A DNA stretch of 64,000 nucleotides from Bacteroidota bacterium (GTDB lineage: Bacteria > Bacteroidota > Bacteroidia > Flavobacteriales_D > Crocinitomicaceae), in the NCBI GenBank assembly GCA_016192075.1, contig JACPUU010000001.1, positions 372,001-436,000 on the forward strand, given 5' to 3'. Below the pieces are notes generated by a model, which worked only from the letters and a program-made list of their open reading frames with translations, made no database searches and was not told the origin of the DNA. Positions 51,346-59,145 of the stretch are shown in pieces. The position numbers were made by a program, and so were the translations under genes. Each line of letters begins with the position of its first letter. Within the stretch, counting starts at the first letter, position 1.

Positions 51346-52871
51346 GGCTGTAGGATTTGGTGTTGTGAAAGCTGGCGATCAGTTAACTGGTTTTCGTGCA
51401 TGAAATTGTAGGTTTGAAGCTTTGCTAAAAGCTGCTGGTCACGCAGGTTAAGTGATCGCCACGTAGCAGCTGTTTGCCGCATTTGAAGGCTCGTTCGGGT
51501 GGTCTGTATTTGATCTGTCAGCATGAAAAAAAGAGGTGTTGTGGAAATTTTATTTTCCAGGTGGTAATTCATCAGGTAAGGATAGGTATCTGCACCAAGC
51601 TCGTAGAGGTAATAAAGGTCAAGCCGTTCTTTTTTGACATGACTCAGGTTGTATTCGGCAATAATGGAATTCCAGTTGAAAAGCGATACGATTGAAAATG
51701 CAGCAAGGAATGAAAGTGAGGTTCTTCTGAGCAGGAACCAGATTGACTTGCTTTGTTGTATTTTATAAATACTGAACATTAACCCAAGTCCGCATAAAAA
51801 CAGGTAAAATAGAACCCCCAGCCGCTTATAGGTATAACCGAAGTTCATAATGTAGTCGTAGTTTTTAAGTCCGGTTGTAATGACCAGTATACAGTTCAGA
51901 AAGAGCCAGAAAAGGGCCATTTTTTTGATGGCAGTATGTTCCTCTGAATTGAGTGATCCCCTGAAAAAGTAGGAGATGAGAATAATGACCATAACCAGTG
52001 AAAGAATGAGGGAGTTGATTCCCTGGTGAACGGCTTCTGAATAAACGGCAACTGGTCGCTGAATACCAAATTCACGGATGATGAACCGGACATCAAGAGA
52101 AAGAAAAAGAAGCAGCATTAAGCACAGAACGGCCAGGGTTATCCGGGCAAGTTTCATTTCGCCTTCGGCACCAAAGAATGACTGAATGCGGTCTTTGTAG
52201 TTGATCTGAACGTCATTTTTCAGTGCAGCTTCTGTTTGATTAATCTGATCTGAAGGTTTGAAAAAATAAATGCCGTAAAGAAACCAGGCGATGATGATGT
52301 AGTATGCAACAAATCCCCACGATATCCAGTCCAGGTTTAAAAATTCAGTCAACTCGTAAAAATCATCATCGGCATATTGATAAAGTTTCAGAAAGACAAT
52401 GCAGATAATAAACCCGATAGCGATTTGTAAAATCTGGCGAATTAGTTTGGAAGAACGTTCGCCGGAAGTTTCTTTTAAACCCGCTGCACGATCTGCAAAG
52501 AAACGAAAGGTGCCGGTGGCAAATGACTGAAACCCTTGTGCAATGCCAAGCGGGAGTGAAATATAGTCTTTGTTCTGCAACGAAACAAAGTAAATGAGAG
52601 ATACCAGGTAGAGGAAGACAGGGAGCCATCCGTTTCCCAGAAAAACACCTGCTGCTGTGATCAGCCAGATGGTAGCTGCAATAAACCACGACGTTTTTTT
52701 TGCAGCGCCGATGGGTTGTTCTTCTTCCGTTCGTCTGAAAAAGAAACGGTAGCCAAAGATACCGGTCGTGAATACAGCAATGAGCAGGGCGTTGAGGCCC
52801 CAATATTCCTGGTAGAAAAGGTTAGAGACAACGAGGCTCCATAAAAAGTAGAATCTGATTTCTTTTTTCAT
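51342..52871 (-). CDS. DUF4153/DUF4173-type polytopic membrane protein
   Basis: About 12 membrane helices lie in 509 residues, with VHQGINSLILSLVMVIILI then SYFFRGSLN and MNFGYTYKRLGVLFYLFL, which match my memory of DUF4173 (DUF4153-type) proteins. The function is not known. It is 58 bp downstream of the wHTH regulator; a palindromic sequence 25 bp before its start could be an operator of that regulator. Confidence 0.7.
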   Translation of the reverse strand: MKKEIRFYFLWSLVVSNLFYQEYWGLNALLIAVFTTGIFGYRFFFRRTEEEQPIGAAKKTSWFIAATIWLITAAGVFLGNGWLPVFLYLVSLIYFVSLQNKDYISLPLGIAQGFQSFATGTFRFFADRAAGLKETSGERSSKLIRQILQIAIGFIICIVFLKLYQYADDDFYELTEFLNLDWISWGFVAYYIIIAWFLYGIYFFKPSDQINQTEAALKNDVQINYKDRIQSFFGAEGEMKLARITLAVLCLMLLLFLSLDVRFIIREFGIQRPVAVYSEAVHQGINSLILSLVMVIILISYFFRGSLNSEEHTAIKKMALFWLFLNCILVITTGLKNYDYIMNFGYTYKRLGVLFYLFLCGLGLMFSIYKIQQSKSIWFLLRRTSLSFLAAFSIVSLFNWNSIIAEYNLSHVKKERLDLYYLYELGADTYPYLMNYHLENKISTTPLFFMLTDQIQTTRTSLQMRQTAATWRSLNLRDQQLLAKLQTYNFMHENQLTDRQLSQHQILQP

Positions 52872-52895
52872 ACGTTAATGATTAGTTTTTAAAAG

Positions 52896-52914
52896 TACTT
52901 TGAAATACAAAGTA
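52896..52914. promoter_or_regulatory. Operator-like inverted repeat before the DUF4173 gene
   Basis: TACTTTG, AAATA, CAAAGTA: a perfect 7-bp inverted repeat with 5 bp between, 25 bp before the start codon. The same CTTTG-N5-CAAAG spacing recurs at the promoter of the regulator operon (53897-53911). Confidence 0.5.
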
Positions 52915-52929
52915 ATTGAGTAAAAAATT

Positions 52930-53223
52930 TTACATATTCTTCAGCAGTTTTTCCAACGCGTTGATATGGTCCTGGAAAGCCTTTTTTCCCGGACGTGTAA
53001 TTTTATAACTGGTGTTTGTTTTTTTGCCCACAAAGCGTTTTCTGATTTCAATGTAATTCAGTTTTTCGAGGCCGCTGATGTGTGAGGCCAGGTTGCCGTC
53101 AGTCAGCTCCAGCCGCTCTTTGATCTCATTATAGTCCATCCATTCATTGACCATCAGCATGGACATGATTCCAAGTCGTACGCGACTTTCAAATGCTTTA
53201 TTTAATTGTTCAATAGAGCTCAG
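52930..53223 (-). CDS. Winged-helix transcriptional regulator (probable CTG start)
   Basis: This HTH regulator resembles the MarR/ArsR-like winged-helix type: EIKERLELTDGNLASHISG is the recognition region and FVGKKTNTSYKIT the wing. The first ATG is at 53166 (MSMLMVNEWM), but the frame continues upstream for 19 codons with family-like sequence (SSIEQLNKAFESRVRLGI) to a stop; the only bacterial-type start there is CTG at 53223-53221, which overlaps the TGA of the preceding gene as CTGA. It follows the membrane protein gene 53220-53888 and is probably its co-regulator and autoregulator. Confidence 0.75.
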   Translation of the reverse strand: MSSIEQLNKAFESRVRLGIMSMLMVNEWMDYNEIKERLELTDGNLASHISGLEKLNYIEIRKRFVGKKTNTSYKITRPGKKAFQDHINALEKLLKNM

Positions 53224-53888
53224 ACGGCTGATTTTTTATAATCGTAACGAAAGTAAATAACGGTACCGTAAAGTACATGCAAAACACCAAAACCAAGGCC
53301 CCAGTAGATAAGCATACGAACGGCACCCGGGTAATCGTATTCCATGGTTGCAAAGGCAGCCAGCCCCAGAATCATTTCTGAAACAGCAAGGTATTTAATA
53401 TCTACATGAACGTATTTGGATGCGTTTAAAAGTGCCAGGCCATAAAAGATAAGTGTAGCCGGCACAACAATTCCAATCATGCCGTGATAAATTGCAATCA
53501 GTACAAAACAGCCTCCGAAAAACAGCGGAACCATGAGGCTGCGTATCAGGCGGAATGAAAGCGGGGTAACCAGTTTTTGATTCTCTTTACGGGCTTTAAG
53601 CCAGGTGAAAAAGAAACCGAATATCAATGCAATAATCAACACAAGAGATGCCATTATTCCCAGATCACGCATCAGGTTCCATTCTGCTTTTACCAGGGTT
53701 CCCTGGGTCAGATTGGTCATATAAAGTTTTTCAAAGTGCGTTACCTTCAGCCAGGCCAGGTACGTGCCAACCAGTGCAGTTATTCCTGCAAATACACCCG
53801 ACAGGCCGCTCAGCGAAAGAAATTTGGATGATCCTTCCATCATCCGGCGGATTTCCTGCAAATCTTCCAATGGATTTGTTTTGCTCAT
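53220..53888 (-). CDS. Membrane protein of unknown function
   Basis: It has 222 residues with about five or six membrane helices (for example LSGLSGVFAGITALVGTYLAW and MASLVLIIALIFGFFFTWL) and an N-terminus with MSKTNPLEDLQEIRRMMEG. I do not recognise the family. Such proteins paired with a winged-helix regulator of this kind are common in Bacteroidota. The start is set at ATG 53888, because an earlier TTG (53909) is part of the promoter's -7 element. Confidence 0.75.
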   Translation of the reverse strand: MSKTNPLEDLQEIRRMMEGSSKFLSLSGLSGVFAGITALVGTYLAWLKVTHFEKLYMTNLTQGTLVKAEWNLMRDLGIMASLVLIIALIFGFFFTWLKARKENQKLVTPLSFRLIRSLMVPLFFGGCFVLIAIYHGMIGIVVPATLIFYGLALLNASKYVHVDIKYLAVSEMILGLAAFATMEYDYPGAVRMLIYWGLGFGVLHVLYGTVIYFRYDYKKSAV

Positions 53889-53894
53889 AAAAAG

Positions 53895-53936
53895 TGCTTT
53901 GTGATTCAAAGTTAATTTAATTTTTCATACACGCAA
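53895..53936 (-). promoter_or_regulatory. Promoter plus operator-like repeat of the regulator operon
   Basis: On the minus strand TTG (53936-53934), a 19-nt spacer and TAACTTTG (53914-53907) give a perfect TTG-N19-TAnnTTTG promoter. The -7 element overlaps an inverted repeat CTTTG-N5-CAAAG (53897-53911), the arrangement also seen at 52896-52914. Confidence 0.75.
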
Positions 53937-54040
53937 ATTTATTTTTTGGAATTAACGTTTGTTTTGAAAAATCGTGATTGAAAATGAATTATTTGCATGG
54001 TGCGGGGCATTTTCCGTTTTTCGTAAACGAATGATGGTGG

Positions 54041-54242
54041 TTGTAAAATGTAAGGGCGGAAGATTTTCCGCCCCTTACATTTTACAATATTCAATCTTCC
54101 GCCCCTTACATTTTACAATATTCAATCTTCCGCCCCTTACATTTTACAATATTCAATTTTCCGCCCCTTACATTTTACAATATTCAATCTTCCGCCCCTT
54201 ACATTTTACAATATTCAATCTTCCGCCCCTTGCATTTTACAA
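54041..54242 (+). repeat. RAYT-type hairpin followed by five 31-bp half-hairpin units
   Basis: The head is TTGTAAAATG then TAAGGGCGGAA, loop GATT, TTCCGCCCCT then TACATTTTACAA (54041-54087; one bulged base). The unit TATTCAATC-TTCCGCCCC-TTACATTTTACAA then repeats at 54088, 54119, 54150, 54181 and 54212, each 31 bp with 0-2 changes. The inner core GGCGGAAGATTTTCCGCC equals that of the recG/RAYT hairpin 7.2 kb away. The other 222 bp of this 424-bp gap hold the 53895-53936 promoter and nothing else notable. Confidence 0.92.
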
Positions 54243-54312
54243 TGTTCAAATTAATTGTCAGTTACCTTTTTGCTCCCGCTTACTTATAAGATAAAACCTA
54301 ACAACTGATCTT

Positions 54313-55629
54313 ATGAAAACAGGTATACTGATTCTGAGCCTGCTGTGCGCAACTGCACTCAGGGCCCAAACCAACAAATTCGTTGAAACCTATAAAAGAG
54401 AATCCGGCTTTTTTAAAACGCTGACCATACCCATGAGTTTTGATTCAGATAGCATTGACCGTGAAAAACCGGCGGTTGATATTGGTCAGGTATATCGCAT
54501 TGATTATGTGGCTACCTTGCTGGACGATTCCGTAACGGCTTATCAGCGCAGGCTTGATTCAAAAAGGTGGTCTGAACTTTACCGCTTCACCGGTATTAAT
54601 TCAAAAGGGTCGTTTGAAAAAAATACCTTTTATCAAACCACCGCGGCCAATGAAGAAGATGCGCGGCTGCTCTTTCATGGATTTGTGGTTTATTATGAAG
54701 AATCGGCTTCAAAGCTGCACGAACGGGCACTGGGAGACATTCCTGAATTTTTTAAAACACTTGCCGGAAAAGAAATTACCGAAGAACTAAAAACGCTTAC
54801 CCTGGATAAACCAAAATGCCTGGACACGGTATCTGTCGGAAATATTACGGCTGACAAGATGAGCGAAATTGAAAAAAAATACATGAAAGAAAGTACGCTG
54901 GTTGACTGGCATTATGATTCGGTAGGGGTCAACAAAATTTTTTACAACACGCGTTATTACCTGACAAAAGTTTCGGCTGGTATTTTTGCCTGTTATAGCC
55001 TTTTGGGCGATAAATCGGTATTGCAAATGTTCCGGAGGCTGAATTCAGATAAGAACACGCTGATAGTTACAGATCTTACGGGAAGCATGTATCCTTATTA
55101 TTCTCAATTAATGTTATGGCATACGCTCAGGCTGAATCAAAACAAAACAGAACACTATGTGTTTTTCAATGACGGTGATTCCAAAGAGACGCATGAAAAG
55201 GTTATTGGATCAACCGGCGGATTGTACCCGGTTAAAACAAACCAGGTGCTGGATGTTTATCGTTCCATGGCCACATGCATGGCAAAAGGTGGAGGAGGAG
55301 ACTGTCCTGAAAATAACTTTGAAGCGGTTTTGTATGGCCTTGAACAGTATGACAGCATTCAGAAAATTATTCTGATTTGTGACAACTGGGCTGTGCCGCG
55401 TGATACCGCATTACTCAAAAAAATTCGCATTCCCATTGATTTTGTAGTGTGTGGTGCTTCGCTGGGCGTGAACCCGGCTTACCTGAACCTGGCAAAACAA
55501 AACAAGGGTAAAATTCACACCATGGAAAAAAGCCTCGTTGACCTGGACAAAAAGAAAGAAGGGGATAAATTTTTAGTGGGCTCTAAGAAATTCACAGTGC
55601 ATAACGGCGCTATTTGTGAAGATCATTGA
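54313..55629 (+). CDS. Secreted protein with a von Willebrand factor A-like domain
   Basis: A signal peptide (MKTGILILSLLCATALRAQ) is followed by about 230 residues I do not recognise, then a VWA-like domain: LIVTDLTGSMYPYYSQL is a metal-site motif (DxTGS), with IQKIILICDNWAVPRDTALL later. It may bind partners or surfaces in the envelope. It lies next to the hairpin array, which does not extend into it, and is convergent with the beta-barrel gene with 7 bp overlap of the stops. Confidence 0.7.
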   Translation: MKTGILILSLLCATALRAQTNKFVETYKRESGFFKTLTIPMSFDSDSIDREKPAVDIGQVYRIDYVATLLDDSVTAYQRRLDSKRWSELYRFTGINSKGSFEKNTFYQTTAANEEDARLLFHGFVVYYEESASKLHERALGDIPEFFKTLAGKEITEELKTLTLDKPKCLDTVSVGNITADKMSEIEKKYMKESTLVDWHYDSVGVNKIFYNTRYYLTKVSAGIFACYSLLGDKSVLQMFRRLNSDKNTLIVTDLTGSMYPYYSQLMLWHTLRLNQNKTEHYVFFNDGDSKETHEKVIGSTGGLYPVKTNQVLDVYRSMATCMAKGGGGDCPENNFEAVLYGLEQYDSIQKIILICDNWAVPRDTALLKKIRIPIDFVVCGASLGVNPAYLNLAKQNKGKIHTMEKSLVDLDKKKEGDKFLVGSKKFTVHNGAICEDH

Positions 55630-56351
55630 TTGTCTGCCTCAGGCCGCTCGTGAAAAAAATAGCGGAAATCAAGGGTGAGGTAACTGCCGCGTACATTTGA
55701 AATTGATACCACATCTCCGCCGTCATATTCGTAAGACATGGCCATGGTAATGATGGGGGCAAAAGGTAAATGATACGATGTGCCAATGTAATAATAACCG
55801 CTTTTACGGCTGCGGAATTCAAAGCCTACATTGGCAAGCAGTGCTCCCTGAATTTTGTTTTGATAAGCTCCTTCCATCCGGAAAGATTCTTTACCGACAA
55901 TTGGAATGGGTTTGTATACATCAGAGGTAAAAATAGTCAGGGCCGACCCCAGTGAGGTATTAATAAACCATTTGTCGCTGAGTTGAATATATACCAGGCA
56001 GGAGAGTGGAACTTCATAACTGACAACAGACACGCTGCTTGTTTTGGCATAGCCCGAATCAGGAACTGAAAAATTCAGTCCGAAATTCCGGTAGGTGATA
56101 TTAAGCCCGGTTTCAAAGCTTAGATTTTTTGTGAAACCGTGGCGAATCACCCCGCCAAATGAGTGTCCCAGTTTTTGCTGTATGGATGATTGCAATTGGG
56201 CCTCGTTAAAATCCTGCTGGTAAGTTCCAATGAAGCGGTTGGGTATAATGGGCTTGTATTGCAGGCCAAATGTTGTCACTCCTTTTTGGGCACAGGTTGT
56301 TCCCAGGAAACCCAGTAGAAAGAATACGATCAGGAGTGTACGTTGCATCAT
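55623..56351 (-). CDS. Outer-membrane beta-barrel protein of unknown function
   Basis: A signal peptide (TLLIVFFLLGFLGTTCAQ) precedes a barrel of alternating residues ending LTLDFRYFFHERPEADNQ. The family is not recognised; DUF6089-like proteins look similar. The ATG overlaps the stop of the upstream 137-residue gene by 4 bp. Confidence 0.6.
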   Translation of the reverse strand: MMQRTLLIVFFLLGFLGTTCAQKGVTTFGLQYKPIIPNRFIGTYQQDFNEAQLQSSIQQKLGHSFGGVIRHGFTKNLSFETGLNITYRNFGLNFSVPDSGYAKTSSVSVVSYEVPLSCLVYIQLSDKWFINTSLGSALTIFTSDVYKPIPIVGKESFRMEGAYQNKIQGALLANVGFEFRSRKSGYYYIGTSYHLPFAPIITMAMSYEYDGGDVVSISNVRGSYLTLDFRYFFHERPEADNQ

Positions 56352-56761
56352 TGGTATCGGGTAAAATTAGTCGAATCTGATTCTGTTTGTACCGGTGATT
56401 CTGATATTTTGGATGAATTTTTTACATATCCAACAATAGCCAGAATGCCAAGCAGTACAACAAAAATGATTAACGCATAGCGCAGAAAAATATTTTTAAA
56501 GAGCGGGTCGCGGGTTGCTGATTTTACAACCCCGTTTGCCCGGATTGCTTCATCCATGCTGCTTTCAGCTACAGCAAAAAGATACATTAATCCCTGGTCG
56601 GTGTCATCGGTATCCTGCTCAAACCAGGTTTTGGTCTTTTTTAATTCTGACTCAAAAATATCAGCTTCCTGCTTTGAATTGAACCCAAAAACAATGTAGT
56701 TTGGATTTTCAGGATGCCGGCGATAATTGACTAAACCAAATGTACCTATTTTTCTACCCAT
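56348..56761 (-). CDS. Small membrane protein of unknown function
   Basis: It has 137 residues with one membrane helix near 95-118 (YALIIFVVLLGILAIVGYV). The first 60 residues (IVFGFNSKQEADIFESELKK) resemble a SPOR- or DUF2007-like fold, but this is tentative. It overlaps the nitroreductase gene by 16 bp and the beta-barrel gene by 4 bp, so the three are probably cotranscribed. Confidence 0.6.
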   Translation of the reverse strand: MGRKIGTFGLVNYRRHPENPNYIVFGFNSKQEADIFESELKKTKTWFEQDTDDTDQGLMYLFAVAESSMDEAIRANGVVKSATRDPLFKNIFLRYALIIFVVLLGILAIVGYVKNSSKISESPVQTESDSTNFTRYQ

Positions 56762-57339
56762 GTTGTATAGTATTCAATTGGACGACGGTGTGACTTAGGC
56801 CATTCAAGATCAGGTTTGGGGTACCCAATGTAAAACAGCGCCAGGCATTTGTCTTTTTCACCCAGCTTCAGAAATTCATTCATCACCGGTTTGTAAATGA
56901 CCCCGGGTGTTGACCAGAAAGAACCAAGCCCCCAGGCGGTGCAGGTTAAATACATATTCTGAATGGCGCAGGCAACCGCTTCAATTTCTTCCAGCTCGGC
57001 AATTTTGCTTTTTTCGTCCCGTTTTAATGAAACGGCAATAACGGCTCCGGCCAGAAGCGGGCGCGATTTTAGTTTTTGAAATTTTAGTTCGTTATACGAT
57101 TCTGCCGGCGTTAACTGCTGATACGTTTCAGCTAAAAAGTCAGACAATTTTTTTAGTCCGTCTCCTGAAAAAACGGTAAATGTCCAGGGCTGTGTAAGGC
57201 CATGGGTGGGTGCCCAGATAGCATTGTTCAGAATGGTTTCAATTTGCTCCCGGTGAACCTTGCGGTCTGAAAACATTTCGGGAAAAATAGTGCGTCTGTC
57301 TTTAATGACGGCTGTTATTTCACTGAGATTGTATTTCAT
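56746..57339 (-). CDS. Nitroreductase family protein
   Basis: This FMN-dependent NAD(P)H oxidoreductase has 197 residues. DRRTIFPEMFSDRKV, ILNNAIWAPTHGLTQPWTFTV and LGSFWSTPG with FYIGYPKPDLEWPKS are the expected FMN and dimer-contact regions. Substrates may be quinones, nitro compounds or flavins; they cannot be inferred. Confidence 0.88.
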   Translation of the reverse strand: MKYNLSEITAVIKDRRTIFPEMFSDRKVHREQIETILNNAIWAPTHGLTQPWTFTVFSGDGLKKLSDFLAETYQQLTPAESYNELKFQKLKSRPLLAGAVIAVSLKRDEKSKIAELEEIEAVACAIQNMYLTCTAWGLGSFWSTPGVIYKPVMNEFLKLGEKDKCLALFYIGYPKPDLEWPKSHRRPIEYYTTWVEK

Positions 57340-57406
57340 GATTTTTAAACTATTGCACTAACGTGTTTACAAAGATATTAAATGCAGAAAACATAGAGGC
57401 CTGGTA

Positions 57407-57469
57407 AGGGAAGAGCCAAGAGCGAAAAGGGCAGCGGTATTTCCGCCTCGCGCCTTATGGCTCTTCCCT
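57407..57469. repeat. Long inverted repeat before the dipeptidase stop codon
   Basis: AGGGAAGAGCCA (57407-57418) and TGGCTCTTCCCT (57458-57469) pair exactly, 39 bp apart; inside, GCGG (57434-57437) and CCGC (57443-57446) can pair again. It lies 6 bp from the dipeptidase stop codon. Confidence 0.75.
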
Positions 57470-57475
57470 CTTTCC

Positions 57476-58249
57476 TTATTCCACAATCGTATACCTAGTT
57501 TTACAGACATCACGCGAATACCGGTTGAAATGCCACCACTCGGTTTGTATGCCGCTGAAGCCTCCGGCACGCATGGTTTCACGCAAAAGTTTCCGGTTTT
57601 CAAGCTGCTCCAGGCTCAGCATGCCTGAATCAAGGTATGCCTTTTCATGTCTAGGATAAGCAATCAGCCGGATATCATCGTAATCAGCACCCATGTCCAG
57701 CGGCACACCATCGTTGGTTGCAAGGGTAATGTCCACCGCGGCACCGTAGTTATGAACAGATCCGTTTTTTGGATTGGATACAAATTTGGTTTTTTCATTC
57801 ACCGGCATATCTAGTATATCCCACATAATTTGCTGAACACTGCGGGGCCTCACAGCGTCAAAAATAAGCAAGGTCAGGCTGCTGTCTTTGCCTTTCAGAA
57901 ATTCCAGGCATTTTTTCAGATCTTCAGCAACATCCGGCTGCAGGTAAGCCCGGTTAAGATGGCCGTATACATCCTGCTTCATGAAATTATTTGTGGTGGA
58001 ATAACGCAGGTCAATGAGAATACCGGGAATACTGTCCTGAACGTTGACCAGGCCGGCATCAATCAGTTTCTGTTCCAGCGTGTCTATAATATAGGCGGGT
58101 TCAGGTTCTGGCTGTACCTCCAAAACCGTATCTTTCACCTCTGGATTAATCAACGTGCCTGAAACAGTCTCAGGACTTGTATCTTTGCATGAAGCCAGAA
58201 TAAAAAATCCGATAAATAGATAAGTCAATGTCCGCGTCATCGTTTTCAA
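57476..58249 (-). CDS. D-alanyl-D-alanine dipeptidase (M15 family) lipoprotein
   Basis: This M15 zinc dipeptidase of the VanX/DdpX type is anchored by a lipobox (LFIGFFILASC). The zinc site is SVHNYGAAVDITL (His and Asp) with EWWHFNRY (His) near the end. Such enzymes release D-Ala from D-Ala-D-Ala for wall turnover. The start could be M at 58249 or 58240; either overlaps the divergent CtlX-like start at 58228, so this gene's promoter must lie within the other gene's coding region. Confidence 0.85.
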   Translation of the reverse strand: MKTMTRTLTYLFIGFFILASCKDTSPETVSGTLINPEVKDTVLEVQPEPEPAYIIDTLEQKLIDAGLVNVQDSIPGILIDLRYSTTNNFMKQDVYGHLNRAYLQPDVAEDLKKCLEFLKGKDSSLTLLIFDAVRPRSVQQIMWDILDMPVNEKTKFVSNPKNGSVHNYGAAVDITLATNDGVPLDMGADYDDIRLIAYPRHEKAYLDSGMLSLEQLENRKLLRETMRAGGFSGIQTEWWHFNRYSRDVCKTRYTIVE

Positions 58250-59145
58250 ATATACCGAATTTGGTTTTAATGATCAGGCCCAAAGCGTTTGGATATAACA
58301 ACCAGACAGCAGCATCCAACCTTTTTCAGAATCAGGTGACTGAAACCGGTGTGGCATTAAAAGCGCAACTTGAGTTTGACAACATGGTTGAAAAATTGCG
58401 CAATGCCCGGGTAGCTGTTCATATTTTTGAAGATTTGCAGGCTGACCTGCCGGATTCGGTTTTTTCCAACAACTGGATTGCCCATTTGCCTGACAAACGG
58501 CTGACACTTTTTCCAATGTGTACTGAAAACCGGCGCGCAGAGGTAAGGCCTGATATTGTGGACTGGCTTGTTCAAACCGGAAAATGCCATGAGGTGATTG
58601 ACCTGCGCGGCGCTCTTGAAAATAAACAGTACCTGGAGGGAACCGGATCGATAGTTTTTGATTACCGCACTAAAGTGGCCTATGCCTGCGAATCACCCCG
58701 CACAAATATTGCCTTGTTTGAATTATATTGCCGTCGCATCGGGTATAAGCCGGTGTCATTTGCAAGCGTTGATTTAGATGGAAAACCAATTTATCACACC
58801 AATGTAATGATGACACTGGGAGACAAGTTTGCCCTTGTTTGTCTTGATTCAGTAGCTGATCCGGTTGAATGCAAAATGCTGGAGATTAAACTTTCAGAAA
58901 GCGGCAGAACGGTAATTCCGATATCCTGGCAGCAAATGAACCATTTTGCCGGTAATTGCATAGAGGTTTTGGACCGCACAAATGCACCGCTTTTACTCAT
59001 GAGTAAAAAAGCTTTTTCAGTACTTACAGCCGATCAAAAGAAACAACTGGAAATGTATGTGGCTATTCACGCTTTTGAAATTCCGGTAATAGAAACGATT
59101 GGCGGCGGCAGTGTACGGTGCATGATTACCGGCATTTTTACTTAG
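58228..59145 (+). CDS. ctlX: CtlX-like amidinohydrolase
   Basis: This cytoplasmic guanidine-group hydrolase of the amidinotransferase/arginine deiminase superfamily is annotated in many Bacteroidota as citrulline utilisation hydrolase CtlX. VLMIRPKAFGYNNQTAASN, LTLFPMCTENRRAEVRPDIV, GTGSIVFDY and the terminal IGGGSVRCMITGIF, with the catalytic cysteine in RCM, support this. At 305 residues it is normal. The start at 58228 is inside the dipeptidase start region. Confidence 0.82.
   Translation: MSASSFSNIPNLVLMIRPKAFGYNNQTAASNLFQNQVTETGVALKAQLEFDNMVEKLRNARVAVHIFEDLQADLPDSVFSNNWIAHLPDKRLTLFPMCTENRRAEVRPDIVDWLVQTGKCHEVIDLRGALENKQYLEGTGSIVFDYRTKVAYACESPRTNIALFELYCRRIGYKPVSFASVDLDGKPIYHTNVMMTLGDKFALVCLDSVADPVECKMLEIKLSESGRTVIPISWQQMNHFAGNCIEVLDRTNAPLLLMSKKAFSVLTADQKKQLEMYVAIHAFEIPVIETIGGGSVRCMITGIFT

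Noticed and set aside
53889-53909. TTG start giving a seven-residue longer membrane protein
   Set aside because: The TTG is part of the promoter's TAACTTTG -7 element, so it would not be in the transcript.
54088-54242. 31-bp repeat array that could be read as a CRISPR
   Set aside because: Copies are contiguous with no spacers; each unit is half of the adjacent hairpin.
53974-54294. Open frame of 106 codons over the hairpin array
   Set aside because: The frame is produced by the 31-bp repeats, which give a periodic nonsense sequence; no ribosome-binding or family features.
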